A stretch of 51,779 nt of DNA from Blautia sp. (GCA_017515325.1 JAFWGA010000045.1:1-51779); one strand, 5' to 3'. Shown: positions 7,330-16,030, counted from the first letter of the stretch. Numbers and translations are program-made. Notes: a model not told the origin generated them from the sequence alone.

Positions 7330-8480
7330 CAGTATTTACAAATGCCTGTCTGTTTCAGGGAAAAAAAGGATTTGTCAAGGGCAGTCTTCGTGTCGAGGAT
7401 AAGCGTATCGTGGGGATTGTGCCTGAGGAACAGGAAGCAGCCGGGGCAAAAAAGGACGAGGAGAGAAAAGACCTTGGGGGAATGTATGTGCTGCCGGGGC
7501 TTGTGGATATCCATACGCATGGCAATTCTGGCTGTGATTTTTCGGACGGCAGTGTAGAAGGGCTGACACAGATGGGGAAGTATCTTGCCTCCCACGGGAT
7601 CACATCCTTTGCGCCGACATCCATGACATTGCCCTATGACAGGCTGGAAGCAGCCTTTGCCACCGCGGTAGACTATGGTAAGGATCGACCGGAGGCGGGG
7701 GCCAGAATCATCGGGATCAACATGGAAGGCCCTTATTTTTCGGAGAAGAAAAAGGGAGCCCAGAACAGCAGATATCTGAAGCTTCCGGATGCCAAAGGGT
7801 TTCTGGCTCTGCAGGAAGGCTGCAAAGGGCTGGTCCGCATTGTGGACATCGCCCCGGAACTGGAAGGGGCAGAGGCCTTTATCCGTGAGATATCACCCCG
7901 ATGCCGGGTGTCTGTGGCCCATACTGACGCCTCCTACGAGGAGGCTGTGCGGGCCTTTGAAGCCGGGGCCTCCCATGTCACCCATCTGTTTAACGCCATG
8001 CCTTTGCTCCACCATCGTAATCCAGGAGTGATCGGAGCGGCGTGGGAAAGAGACGATGTGACGGCGGAGCTGATCTGCGATGGCCTGCATGTGCATCCCA
8101 GCATGGTCCGGCTGGCCTTCAGAATGTTCCCGGGAAGAATCTGCCTGATCTCGGATTCGCTGCGCTGCTGCGGTATGCCCGACGGAGTATATGAGCTGGG
8201 GGGACAGGAGGTTATCCTCAAGGACGGTCAGGCCCGGCTGGCCAACGGGACTCTGGCAGGAGCGTCCTCGGATCTGTTTGAGGATATGGTAAATGCCATC
8301 CGTTTTGGCATTCCCCGGGAGGAAGCGATCATGGCCGCAACGATCAGGCCGGCACAGCAAGTGGGAGCAGATACCGAGGCAGGCAGCCTTGAGGTGGGAA
8401 AAAGGGCGGATTTTATCGTCTGTGATGAAAACTGGAGCCTGAAGGGGGTGTACATAGACGGGATCCGCATCCAGCTATAA
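7326..8480 (+). CDS. nagA: N-acetylglucosamine-6-phosphate deacetylase
   Basis: Encodes 384 residues from a GTG at 7326 overlapping the preceding stop; AAGGGG lies about 10 bases upstream, and the length fits the family (about 380). Longer in-frame extensions upstream would lie inside the previous gene. The amidohydrolase signature is complete: HTH at 63-65 (VDIHTHG), metal-binding E134 (NMEGPYF), HLFNAMPLLHHRNPG, LICDGLHVHP and LISDSL with the catalytic Asp. The enzyme removes acetate from GlcNAc-6-P in amino-sugar and cell-wall recycling. No nagB or nagR is seen next to it. It is followed by a hairpin terminator at 8500-8546. Confidence 0.93.
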   Translation: MTVFTNACLFQGKKGFVKGSLRVEDKRIVGIVPEEQEAAGAKKDEERKDLGGMYVLPGLVDIHTHGNSGCDFSDGSVEGLTQMGKYLASHGITSFAPTSMTLPYDRLEAAFATAVDYGKDRPEAGARIIGINMEGPYFSEKKKGAQNSRYLKLPDAKGFLALQEGCKGLVRIVDIAPELEGAEAFIREISPRCRVSVAHTDASYEEAVRAFEAGASHVTHLFNAMPLLHHRNPGVIGAAWERDDVTAELICDGLHVHPSMVRLAFRMFPGRICLISDSLRCCGMPDGVYELGGQEVILKDGQARLANGTLAGASSDLFEDMVNAIRFGIPREEAIMAATIRPAQQVGADTEAGSLEVGKRADFIVCDENWSLKGVYIDGIRIQL

Positions 8481-8499
8481 TATATGATTCCAGTGCAAA

Positions 8500-8546
8500 A
8501 AGCCTGTTCCCACGGCAAGCTCGCTTGCCGGTGGGGGCGAGGCTTT
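8500..8546 (+). terminator. Long hairpin, probable nagA terminator
   Basis: A nested stem, AAGCCT/AGGCTT, TTCCCAC/GTGGGGG (with wobble pairs) and GGCAAGC/GCTTGCC around TC, ends in TTTATTG. The U-tract is short, so termination could be partial. The sequence just before it (ATGATTCCAGTGCAAAAAGCC) recurs at 11618. Confidence 0.6.
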
Positions 8547-8576
8547 ATTGCACGCCCCTATATGAGCATGAAGTGG

Positions 8577-8614
8577 GTTGCTGCGTGCCAGTGGCACGCG
8601 TTCAGCAACGACCG
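8577..8614 (+). repeat. Compound-hairpin repeat, copy 1
   Basis: Outer stem GTTGCTG (8577-8583) with CAGCAAC (8603-8609); inner stem CGTGCC (8584-8589) with GGCACG (8593-8598); loop AGT; bulge CGTT (8599-8602); tail GACCG. The same architecture recurs at 8614-8653 and 51733-51772 with different paired bases. GAAGTGG precedes it, as at 30300. Confidence 0.8.
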
Positions 8615-8653
8615 GTTCTGATGCCCGGTGGGCATCGTTCAGAACCGACCGAG
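8614..8653 (+). repeat. Compound-hairpin repeat, copy 2
   Basis: Outer stem GGTTCTG (8614-8620) with CAGAACC (8640-8646); inner stem ATGCCC (8621-8626) with GGGCAT (8630-8635); loop GGT; bulge CGTT (8636-8639); tail GACCGAG (8647-8653). It abuts copy 1 directly. Confidence 0.8.
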
Positions 8654-8693
8654 CCGAGAGGCGAGACCCGGCAGGCTGCTCAAATCCAATGCA

Positions 8694-8724
8694 GTAAACG
8701 AACCAAATGGTTTTGTTCGTTTAC
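8694..8724. promoter_or_regulatory. Perfect 10-bp inverted repeat upstream of modABC
   Basis: GTAAACGAAC and GTTCGTTTAC flank an 11-base loop. It lies about 250 bp before modA and could be an operator or an RNA hairpin. It has no U-tract for a terminator. Regulator unknown. Confidence 0.5.
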
Positions 8725-8976
8725 GATAGTACCAGTGGGAATATGCATAGAAAGGAGGACCGAGAGGTAACCAGGCAATTTACATTTCCCTGTGAAGAGG
8801 TTCTGTGTGAAGAGGACGGACGGGGAAGCATAACTGACAACCCAATAAGAAAAAAACGGAAGAGCCTTTACCGGTGATTTGGGCATTTCAACAGGATTCC
8901 TTCTGAAAGACGAAGGAAATCCGGGATGGGTAGACCGGCAAGGGCAGATCCCTGAGAGACGGGATAGGAGTGAAAA
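8725..8976 (+). other. Gene-free leader of the modABC operon
   Basis: No credible gene. The segment can form hairpins: TTCCTTC with GAAGGAA at about 8899-8920, and GGGAT with ATCCC at about 8925-8954, close to the modA ribosome binding site. Molybdate genes are sometimes preceded by the Moco riboswitch, but I cannot recognise its conserved core here, so the leader is left unassigned. Confidence 0.4.
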
Positions 8977-9804
8977 ATGAGAAAAACAGGTAAAATGAGA
9001 ATGCTTGTGCCGACGATACTGGCAGTAATCCTGACAACGAGTGTGTGTTCGGCTGCGTCCGATGCTAAGGAGCTGACGGTCTTTGCCGCGGCTTCCATGA
9101 CGGAGACCCTGACGCAGATCAAGGAGCTTTATGAAGCGGAGAACCCGGACATCGTGCTGACCTTTAACTTTGACTCATCGGGTACCTTAAAGACCCAGAT
9201 CGAGGAAGGGGCAGACTGTGACGTCTTTATTTCCGCCGGGCAGAAGCAGATGAATGAACTGGATATTTCTGCAGGCGAAGAGAAGAATCCGGACCAGCTT
9301 GACTTTGTGTTGGAGGGTTCCCGCATCGATCTTCTGGAGAACAAGGTGGTACTGGTGGTGCCGGAAGGGAATCCCAGGGGAATTGAGAGCTTTGACTCTC
9401 TGGCAGAGCTTTTGAAGGAGGGCGAGATCCTCCTGGCTATGGGAAACGCTGATGTCCCGGTGGGACAGTATACCCAGAAGATCCTGGCCTACTATGGGCT
9501 GGACGAGGCTGAACTTGCCGCAGCAGGCAAGATCACCTATGGGACAAATGTGAAAGAAGTGACCACACAGGTAGTTGAGGGAAGTGTGGACTGCGGTGTG
9601 GTTTATGGAACGGATGCCTTCAGCGCGGGGCTGGAGCCTGTGGACAGGGCAACGGCCGAAATGTGCGGACAGGTGATCTATCCGGCAGCTGTGATGAAGA
9701 ACAGTACGGCTGTAGACGATGCCCAGGCATTCCTGGATTATCTGGGCAGCGATGAGGCAATGGCAGTATTTGAAGGAGTCGGTTTCTCTCAGGTGGCAGA
9801 ATAA
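8977..9804 (+). CDS. modA: Molybdate ABC transporter, substrate-binding protein
   Basis: A 275-residue exported protein that captures molybdate (or tungstate) outside the cell and hands it to ModB. After a signal peptide (about residues 1-29) the mature part begins KELTVFAAASMTETL, the conserved ModA N-terminus with the oxyanion-binding Ser, and continues with FDSSGTLKTQIEEGADCDVFISA, typical of the family. The signal region has a Cys (TSVCSA), but Val before it is not a standard lipobox, so lipid anchoring is uncertain. TAGGAG precedes the start. First gene of modABC, 19 bp before modB. Confidence 0.93.
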   Translation: MRKTGKMRMLVPTILAVILTTSVCSAASDAKELTVFAAASMTETLTQIKELYEAENPDIVLTFNFDSSGTLKTQIEEGADCDVFISAGQKQMNELDISAGEEKNPDQLDFVLEGSRIDLLENKVVLVVPEGNPRGIESFDSLAELLKEGEILLAMGNADVPVGQYTQKILAYYGLDEAELAAAGKITYGTNVKEVTTQVVEGSVDCGVVYGTDAFSAGLEPVDRATAEMCGQVIYPAAVMKNSTAVDDAQAFLDYLGSDEAMAVFEGVGFSQVAE

Positions 9805-9823
9805 CGGATAAGGAGAGCGAGGC

Positions 9824-10525
9824 ATGGACTGGTATCCGCTCTATAATTCCCTGCGGATTGCAGCAATCAGCTGTGGAATCGTTTTTTTTGCGGGAATCGC
9901 TGCTGCCAGCTTTGCAGCCAGGCTCCCCAGATGGCTGAAGGGGATTCTTGACGTTGTTTTCACTCTTCCCATGGTACTGCCCCCAACCGTCTGCGGCTAT
10001 TTTCTTCTTCTGCTGTTTGGAGTGCGGCGTCCTTTGGGTCGTCTTCTCCTGCGATATGGAATCAGGCTGGTGATGAACTGGCCGGGCGGTGTGGTTGCGG
10101 CTTCAGTGGTAGCCTTTCCCCTGATGTACCGTACCGCAAGGGGGGCCTTTGAGAGCTTTGACGACAATCTGGCCTGGGCGGGACAGACCCTGGGGCTTGG
10201 CAATATCTGGATTTTCTGGCGGGTGAAAATGCCTGCCTGCCGGCAGGGAATCCTGGCGGCTACCGTTCTTGCCTTTGCCAGGGCGCTGGGAGAATATGGC
10301 GCAACGAGCATGCTGATCGGTTATACGCCAGGAAAAACGGCGACGGTTTCCACGACGGTTTATCAGCTCTGGAGGACCAATGATGAAGCCGGCGCCTTTT
10401 TCTGGGTGATGGTCAATCTCGCCATCTCCACCGTGGTTCTGCTGGTCGTCAATCTGCTGGAGGACAGGCAGAAGACAGGCGGCAGGAGAAGGGAGGAGCT
10501 TCGTGGCACTGGAAGTGGACATTGA
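9824..10525 (+). CDS. modB: Molybdate ABC transporter, permease
   Basis: A 233-residue membrane protein with five to six hydrophobic segments. The permease-ATPase contact loop is present (ARALGEYGATSMLIGYTPGKT around residues 150-170), as is the ModB motif TLPMVLPPTVCGYFLL. It forms the membrane channel for molybdate with ModA and ModC. AAGGAG precedes the start; its last 23 bases overlap modC, indicating translational coupling. Confidence 0.93.
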   Translation: MDWYPLYNSLRIAAISCGIVFFAGIAAASFAARLPRWLKGILDVVFTLPMVLPPTVCGYFLLLLFGVRRPLGRLLLRYGIRLVMNWPGGVVAASVVAFPLMYRTARGAFESFDDNLAWAGQTLGLGNIWIFWRVKMPACRQGILAATVLAFARALGEYGATSMLIGYTPGKTATVSTTVYQLWRTNDEAGAFFWVMVNLAISTVVLLVVNLLEDRQKTGGRRREELRGTGSGH

Positions 10526-11543
10526 AAAGAGAGCAGGCGGCTTTCATTTACAGACGGCATTTTCCTGTCGGGAGGAGATAATGGGAATTCTGGGTTCTTC
10601 CGGCAGTGGAAAAAGTATGACCCTGAAGTGTATTGCGGGGATTGAGAAGCCGGACAGGGGAAGGATCGTACTGGACGGGAGGATCCTTTTTGATTCACAG
10701 CGCAGGATCAATCTGCCTCCGCAGAAGCGCCACGTGGGTTACCTGTTTCAGAATTACGCCCTTTTTCCCAATATGACGGTAGAGCAGAACATCCTGTGCG
10801 GCCTGCATGGGGAAAGGGACAGGAAAAGAAGGAAAGAGGAAGCCGGAAGGGTCATGAAGCTGCTGCAGATCAACGAGCTGGCTTCCCTGCGGCCGGCCCA
10901 GCTTTCGGGAGGGCAGGCTCAGAGAGCGGCTCTGGGGCGTATCCTGGTGAATCAGCCCGGTCTTCTGATGCTGGATGAGCCCTTTTCCGCCTTGGACGCC
11001 TTTCTGAGGCTGAGGCTGCAGATGGAGCTGAAGGAGCTGCTGGCATCCTATGGCAAGACTATCCTGATGGTGACGCATGACCGGGATGAGGCCTTTCATA
11101 TGTGTGGCAGGCTTGGGGTGATGGAGAGGGGAAGAATGCTGGCGGTCAAGGAAACCAAGGCATTGTTTGCCGATCCGGGAACCAGGGAGGCGGCCATCAT
11201 GACAGGCTGCAAAAACATCGCTCCGGCCGAAAAGACCGGAGAGCATGAGGTCTTTGTCCCGGACTGGGGGATTCATCTGCGTACCGGGAAAAGAGTGGAG
11301 GAAGGGCTTTCTGCCATCGGTATCCGCGCCCACTATTTTCATCCGACTTCTCCCCAGAATACCTATACGATCAGATACGTGGGGGAAATGGAGGAGCCCT
11401 TTGCCTGGGTCGCACAGTTCCGCTATGAGGGGCAGGCTTCGGAAAGCCCGGCTCTGTGGTGGCGTTACCCTAAGGAGAAACGGCCTGCAGTCTTCCCGGA
11501 AAAACTGGGCGTGGCACCGGCCAATATCCTGCTTTTATATTGA
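10503..11543 (+). CDS. modC: Molybdate ABC transporter, ATP-binding protein
   Basis: A 346-residue ATPase starting at a GTG with GGAGGAG four bases upstream. Walker A GSSGSGKS at 31-38, Q-loop LFQNYALFPNM, signature LSGGQAQRAALGR, Walker B LLMLDEPFSALD and switch His in VTHDRDEAF are all present. The C-terminal 100 residues are a regulatory-type extension with no obvious full Mop domain. It powers ModB and the reading frame overlaps it by 23 bp. A strong terminator follows at 11561. Confidence 0.93.
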   Translation: MALEVDIEKRAGGFHLQTAFSCREEIMGILGSSGSGKSMTLKCIAGIEKPDRGRIVLDGRILFDSQRRINLPPQKRHVGYLFQNYALFPNMTVEQNILCGLHGERDRKRRKEEAGRVMKLLQINELASLRPAQLSGGQAQRAALGRILVNQPGLLMLDEPFSALDAFLRLRLQMELKELLASYGKTILMVTHDRDEAFHMCGRLGVMERGRMLAVKETKALFADPGTREAAIMTGCKNIAPAEKTGEHEVFVPDWGIHLRTGKRVEEGLSAIGIRAHYFHPTSPQNTYTIRYVGEMEEPFAWVAQFRYEGQASESPALWWRYPKEKRPAVFPEKLGVAPANILLLY

Positions 11544-11560
11544 GAAATAATTCGCCATAG

Positions 11561-11596
11561 AAAAAGACCTTCGGGGATTACCGAAGGTCTTTTTTG
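11561..11596. terminator. Bidirectional intrinsic terminator between modC and the GH13 gene
   Basis: AAAAAGACCTTCGG and CCGAAGGTCTTTTT form a perfect 14-bp stem with a six-base loop. There is a U-tract in both directions, so it can serve modABC on the plus strand and the convergent GH13 gene on the minus strand. Confidence 0.9.
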
Positions 11597-11709
11597 TCGT
11601 CAGACTATCGTCAAACGTATGATTCCGGTGCAAAAAGCCCGCTTTTTCTCTCTGACGGATGCCTGTCCGGTGGTCTGTTCACCAGCCGCAGTCTGCGCGG
11701 GATGAGACG

Positions 11710-13251
11710 TTATTTCAGGACAACAAAAGACTGTCCGGCCAGGGTCAGGCTGCCTTCTTTGCAGGAAGCAGACCCGATCTGGTAAAGAATGCGGTTTTGA
11801 GTAAAGGCGGCCTTGACCGTCTTGGAGGCGCTGTCCGGATTGACAGCCAGCAGGAGACTGCCACGCTGATAGACGAAGGGCTTTCCGGGTTCGCTGCAGA
11901 TCACCCGGAAGGGGGCGTCTGCCTGCAGATCCTCCTGACTGTGACGAAGAGCCAGGATTTCCTTAACCGTATGGTAAAGGGAATCCGGATCCGCCTCCTG
12001 GGAAGCAACGGTCGGCGCATCCTCGGCATCGTCTACGGGCAGGTAGAGGTCTTCGGCGCAGCCAGTGGAAAAACCGAGGTTTGCGCTCCTGTCCCACTGC
12101 ATGGGTGTCCGGGAACCGGTACGGAAATAGCCGCCTTCCTTGGTAGGGATGTTCTGGTATCTCATGCCGATTTCATCCCCGTAGTAGAGGAAGGGCACGC
12201 CCGGGAGGGTATAGAGGAAGGCATAGGCCAGCTTCAGCTCGGATTCATCCATATTGTAGCGGGGGCGGAGGGTATCGTGATTGCAGGACAGCAGGGAAAT
12301 ATAGCCGATATCCTTTGTATCCTGGTACCACTGCAGATACTGGTCGAGGAAACGGTTGATATTTCCGCCGGCATCCTTCTTAAAGTAGCTGTGGTCCTCT
12401 CCCTGGTGGTTCTCATAATCACGGAAAAGGGTGGAGTATCCGTTCCCTCTCTCATTGAGGTAGAAATCCATGTCATAGCCTGCCCGAAGGGCAAGGGGAG
12501 GATTGCTCCATTCCGCTACCATGGCAGCATCCGGGAATTCCAGATCCAGCATCCGGCGGATATCCAGCCAGACCGCGCTGGTACCGCTCTTTTTCTCGTC
12601 GTCATTCTTGACCAGGGAGGCAGCCATATCTACCCGGAAACCATCGCAGCCATGGCTGAGCCAGAACCTCATGACATCCTTCATGGCCTCACGGGTTGCG
12701 AGGGCGGCAGGGTGATGGATCGGCAGCTGCCAGTGCTTTGTCACCTGACGGAAGCCATAGTTCAGGGCCGGCTGGCATTTGAAAAAGTTCAGCATATAGG
12801 TGGCGCTGCGCTCGCTCTCGCCACCGACATAGGGGAAGCCTTCGGCTCCCTCAAAGCAGAAGGTAGTCCAGATATAGCGGTCGGAATATTCGTTTTTCTC
12901 CGCCTTCTGGCTTTGCCGGAACCATTCGTGTTCCTCGGAGGTATGTCCGGGAACCAGATCCAGCAGAACCCGGATGCCCTTTTTGTGGGCTTCTTCAAAC
13001 AGGCGGTAGAGGTCTTCGTTGGTCCCGTACCGGTCGGCGACCTTCTTGTAGTCCCGGACATCATAGCCGGCATCCTTGAAGGGCGAATCGAAGCAGGGAT
13101 TGATCCACAGAGCGTTGCAGCCCAGATCCTTGATATAGTCCAGCTTTTCGATGATTCCTTTGATATCTCCGATCCCGTCTCCGTTTGTGTCATAAAAGGA
13201 CTGAGGGTAAATCTCGTAAAAGACAGTATCCTTTAACCATGCTGCTGACAT
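11710..13251 (-). CDS. GH13 alpha-glucosidase/oligo-1,6-glucosidase-like enzyme
   Basis: A 513-residue cytoplasmic protein without signal peptide. GH13 regions are clear: VFYEIYPQSFYDTNGDGIGD at the N-terminus, DLVPGHTS (region I), GFRVDMAAS with the nucleophile Asp (II), VAEWSNP with the acid/base Glu (III) and SCNHDTLR with the third Asp (IV). The calcium-loop type start DTNGDGIGD is seen in the oligo-1,6-glucosidase/trehalulose group. It probably hydrolyses imported malto- or isomalto-oligosaccharides; exact specificity cannot be read. AAGGAG precedes the start. It diverges from an AraC-type regulator that probably controls it (inference). Confidence 0.9.
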   Translation of the reverse strand: MSAAWLKDTVFYEIYPQSFYDTNGDGIGDIKGIIEKLDYIKDLGCNALWINPCFDSPFKDAGYDVRDYKKVADRYGTNEDLYRLFEEAHKKGIRVLLDLVPGHTSEEHEWFRQSQKAEKNEYSDRYIWTTFCFEGAEGFPYVGGESERSATYMLNFFKCQPALNYGFRQVTKHWQLPIHHPAALATREAMKDVMRFWLSHGCDGFRVDMAASLVKNDDEKKSGTSAVWLDIRRMLDLEFPDAAMVAEWSNPPLALRAGYDMDFYLNERGNGYSTLFRDYENHQGEDHSYFKKDAGGNINRFLDQYLQWYQDTKDIGYISLLSCNHDTLRPRYNMDESELKLAYAFLYTLPGVPFLYYGDEIGMRYQNIPTKEGGYFRTGSRTPMQWDRSANLGFSTGCAEDLYLPVDDAEDAPTVASQEADPDSLYHTVKEILALRHSQEDLQADAPFRVICSEPGKPFVYQRGSLLLAVNPDSASKTVKAAFTQNRILYQIGSASCKEGSLTLAGQSFVVLK

Positions 13252-13338
13252 TTTTTTCTCCTTAATCTCTATCTGTAAACTGTGGAAGTGATTGCTCTTT
13301 GCTTTTTCTGATGATAGAATACTACTTGGAACCTATTA

Positions 13339-13371
13339 TTTCTTACACAATTGGATTATTTTCTAACACAA
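13339..13371. promoter_or_regulatory. Tandem direct repeats, putative AraC-family operator
   Basis: TTTCTTACACAA (13339-13350) and TTTCTAACACAA (13360-13371) match in 11 of 12 positions at a 21-bp period, that is two helical turns on the same face. They lie in the gap between the GH13 gene and the AraC-type gene, the geometry used by AraC regulators. Confidence 0.55.
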
Positions 13372-13380
13372 AACTATGAA

Positions 13381-14376
13381 ATGAAAGAAGAAACGATTTT
13401 ATCAGCGATATGGGAGCAGAAGGAACAGGCCAGGCATGGGGATATTTTTCTGCCGGTGGGAAGCTATCATTGCCTTGTCCCGGATACCTATACCGAATTG
13501 TCCCTTCATTGGCATGAGGAGATGGAGATTACTCTGATCAGGGAAGGGATTTCCAATTACAGAGTCGGGCAGCAGTCTTTCCAGGCCAGGGAGGGGGATC
13601 TGATTCTGGTACCTCCCTATATCCTGCATTCTGCCATGGAAATCCCTGGCCAGGGTATGGTATCCGACAGCCTGGTTTTTCATCTGGATTTTCTTGGCGC
13701 TTCCCAGCCGGATCTTTCTGCGTCCCGCTACGTAAGACCTCTTCTGCAGGGACAGCTTCATATGCCGGCAAGGCTCTGCCGGGGGGACATGGGATATGAA
13801 AAGCTGTGCGGCACTTTTCTGGAGGCTTTTGCCTGCTTTCATGAAAAAAAAGCCTATTATGAGCTGGCGCTCAAGGAGCTTTTGCTTCATATTCTTTACC
13901 TGCTTTTTTCCTCCGGTCATATCACGGATCTGAAGACCAGTAAGGCAGAGCAGGAGAATTACCAGCAGTTTCACAAAGCCCTGCGCTTTATCAGCGAGCA
14001 TTATCGGGAGCATCTTACCATCTCAGAGCTTGCCAGGGTCAGCGGCTTCTCGGAAAGCTATTTCATGAGCCTTTTTAAGAAAAAAGCCGGAATGACATGC
14101 GTACAGTATATTAATCTTTTCCGTATCCAGAAGGCGGCAGAGGCTTTGGAAAACTCCAGCCAGCCTGTGATGGAAGTAGCTATGGATCATGGCTTTGACA
14201 ATATTTCTTATTTCAATCTGCAGTTCAGACGGCGATTTGGGATGACGCCCAGAGCATTTCGCATGCTGAAGCAGAGGGAAAGGGGAAGGAGGGGCATCCC
14301 AAATTGCCTTGACAACGATGGGGGTGAATCTTATACTTTCTCTGAAAAACAGCAGGTTCAGGAACGAGAAAGCTAA
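13381..14376 (+). CDS. AraC-family transcriptional regulator
   Basis: About 331 residues from the ATG at 13381; a TTG at 13351 in frame is possible, but the operator-like repeats would then lie in the coding region, and neither start has a good ribosome binding site. The N-terminal cupin sensor is visible (LHWHEEMEITLIREGISNYRVG, GDLILVPPYILHSAME). The C-terminal double helix-turn-helix spans about the last 110 residues (LTISELARVSGFSESYFMSLFKK, then VMEVAMDHGFDNISYFNLQFRRRFGMTP). Such proteins usually respond to a sugar and activate neighbouring glycoside genes, here the divergent GH13 gene. Confidence 0.9.
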   Translation: MKEETILSAIWEQKEQARHGDIFLPVGSYHCLVPDTYTELSLHWHEEMEITLIREGISNYRVGQQSFQAREGDLILVPPYILHSAMEIPGQGMVSDSLVFHLDFLGASQPDLSASRYVRPLLQGQLHMPARLCRGDMGYEKLCGTFLEAFACFHEKKAYYELALKELLLHILYLLFSSGHITDLKTSKAEQENYQQFHKALRFISEHYREHLTISELARVSGFSESYFMSLFKKKAGMTCVQYINLFRIQKAAEALENSSQPVMEVAMDHGFDNISYFNLQFRRRFGMTPRAFRMLKQRERGRRGIPNCLDNDGGESYTFSEKQQVQERES

Positions 14377-14454
14377 GGGGTCTGCCACAGAACCCTTGCC
14401 ATTCGCTGAGAGCAGGATTCAAAGAGGGTAACGTTTACCAAAAGAGGGTATACT

Positions 14455-15987
14455 ATGGATTTTAAAAACAACCCGTTTCGCAGCCGTTTGTTTGTGATTG
14501 TTTCCAGCGCGGTTTTCTGGGGGATTCTGGCTCATGGAATGGCGCTTTTTAACAAATTTTCCTATCATGATGACACTTCTGCCTTCAACGGGGTAGGGGT
14601 CACCTATGACATCGGCAGATGGGCCCTTGCTCTGATGGGAGATAGCTACCGAAAACTGACGGGGGGGTATTTATATAGTATTCCTCTGATTAATGGCATG
14701 ACTACGATTGTGTGTATCGGTCTTATCCTTTTTCTGGTCTACAGGATGATGGATTTTACCGATCCTTTCATTGGGATTCTTGTCACCGGTATTTTTGTCA
14801 CCTTTCCCTCTGTTACCAGTGTCTTCGGTTATATGTTTACCGCGCCTTACTATTATTTCGGATTATTGCTGGGGGTTTGGGGGATATCGATCTATGACAG
14901 AAGGAAATCTATCCTTTCGATGGCAGCATGCATTGCACTGTTATGCTTCTCGACAGGAGTCTACCAGGCTAACCTGCCTTGTTGTGTCAGCGTAATGGTG
15001 CTCTTGTTGATCCGTGATGTTTCGCAGTCAGAATGTCGGTTCAGCGATTTTTTGAAAAAAGCCGTCACAGCCCTTTTGCTTGCCCTGGCTTCCCTTTTGC
15101 TGTATCTTGGTCTGAATCGGTTTTTCCTGAAACAGCAGGGGATAAGCCTGATCGCTGATCACAGAGGTTTGGACACGATGGGAATGACGGATCTGTCCGG
15201 TTATCTGTCAAGGATGGCCAAAGCCTACAAGGAGTTCTTTTTCCCTACGGCAGGCAGTGCTGAAAATATGTTTCCTTTCACTTCCCGATATCTGCATATG
15301 GCCATCATTGCAGTTTGCCTTATTCTTGCCGTTATGTTCCTGGTCAAGGTATATCGGGAGAATATTCTGAAGGGTCTTGAACTGTCCATTCTTCTTGCCC
15401 TTTACCCTTTGGCGGCATACCTGATTTTTGTGATAGTGAATATCAACGGGATTCACAGTCTGATGACATTCGGGGAAGTCTTTACTTTTTTATTGGCTGT
15501 CTGGCTATATGAAAAGGTCAAAATCAGTCATAGATTGATCCGGATCCTGAAGAAAAGTATGATCGTTTTGATCTCATTACTGCTCTTTATGAATATCCGC
15601 TTCAGCAATCTGTGCTATTTAAAAGCGGATGTCCTGCAATCCCAGGTGATCAGCTATTATACTACGTTGGCCGCCCGCATTCGATCCGTCAAGCAATACA
15701 CAGACGAGACCCCTGTCGTATACATTAACGCCAGCAAAAAACATGAGGTTTCCCTGGCCGGGGCAGACCCTTGGTTTAAATCGATAGAGCTTTTGCCTTA
15801 TAATTTTTCCACCCTCATCAATAATTATGAATGGAAAAACAATATGGCTTTCTGGACCGGCTTCAATCCTATAGTTGCTTCGTCCGAGCCGTTTCTGAAA
15901 TCCCCGATCGTGGCGGTTATGCCATCCTATCCTGATAATGGTTCGATCAAGTATATCGATGGATGTATTGTGGTAAAATTCTCGTAA
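14455..15987 (+). CDS. GtrII-like glucosyltransferase-domain membrane protein
   Basis: A 510-residue protein with about ten transmembrane segments. The first extracytoplasmic loop carries FSYHDDTSAF with acidic D39 and D40, followed by GRWAL, the pattern of the GtrII/Glucos_trans_II family, which modifies surface polysaccharides using a polyprenyl-linked sugar. After the last helix (about residue 395) comes a soluble C-terminal domain of roughly 110 residues. AGAGGG precedes the start. The next gene, 72 bp on, encodes a secreted protein, so the pair may act on or be displayed at the cell surface. Codon use is slightly more A/T-rich than in neighbours, which could hint at transfer (impression only). 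Confidence 0.75.
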   Translation: MDFKNNPFRSRLFVIVSSAVFWGILAHGMALFNKFSYHDDTSAFNGVGVTYDIGRWALALMGDSYRKLTGGYLYSIPLINGMTTIVCIGLILFLVYRMMDFTDPFIGILVTGIFVTFPSVTSVFGYMFTAPYYYFGLLLGVWGISIYDRRKSILSMAACIALLCFSTGVYQANLPCCVSVMVLLLIRDVSQSECRFSDFLKKAVTALLLALASLLLYLGLNRFFLKQQGISLIADHRGLDTMGMTDLSGYLSRMAKAYKEFFFPTAGSAENMFPFTSRYLHMAIIAVCLILAVMFLVKVYRENILKGLELSILLALYPLAAYLIFVIVNINGIHSLMTFGEVFTFLLAVWLYEKVKISHRLIRILKKSMIVLISLLLFMNIRFSNLCYLKADVLQSQVISYYTTLAARIRSVKQYTDETPVVYINASKKHEVSLAGADPWFKSIELLPYNFSTLINNYEWKNNMAFWTGFNPIVASSEPFLKSPIVAVMPSYPDNGSIKYIDGCIVVKFS

Positions 15988-16030
15988 TTGTGTAGGGACA
16001 GGGGACGCGGCAGACAGACGCATCGTATCG

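Noticed and set aside
8577-8653. Integron attC sites
   Set aside because: The hairpins lack the conserved RYYYAAC/GTTRRRY core arrangement and no integrase or cassette genes are present.
11659-13236. 525-codon plus-strand frame opposite the GH13 gene
   Set aside because: Shadow of a clear GH13 gene with all catalytic regions; no start signal.
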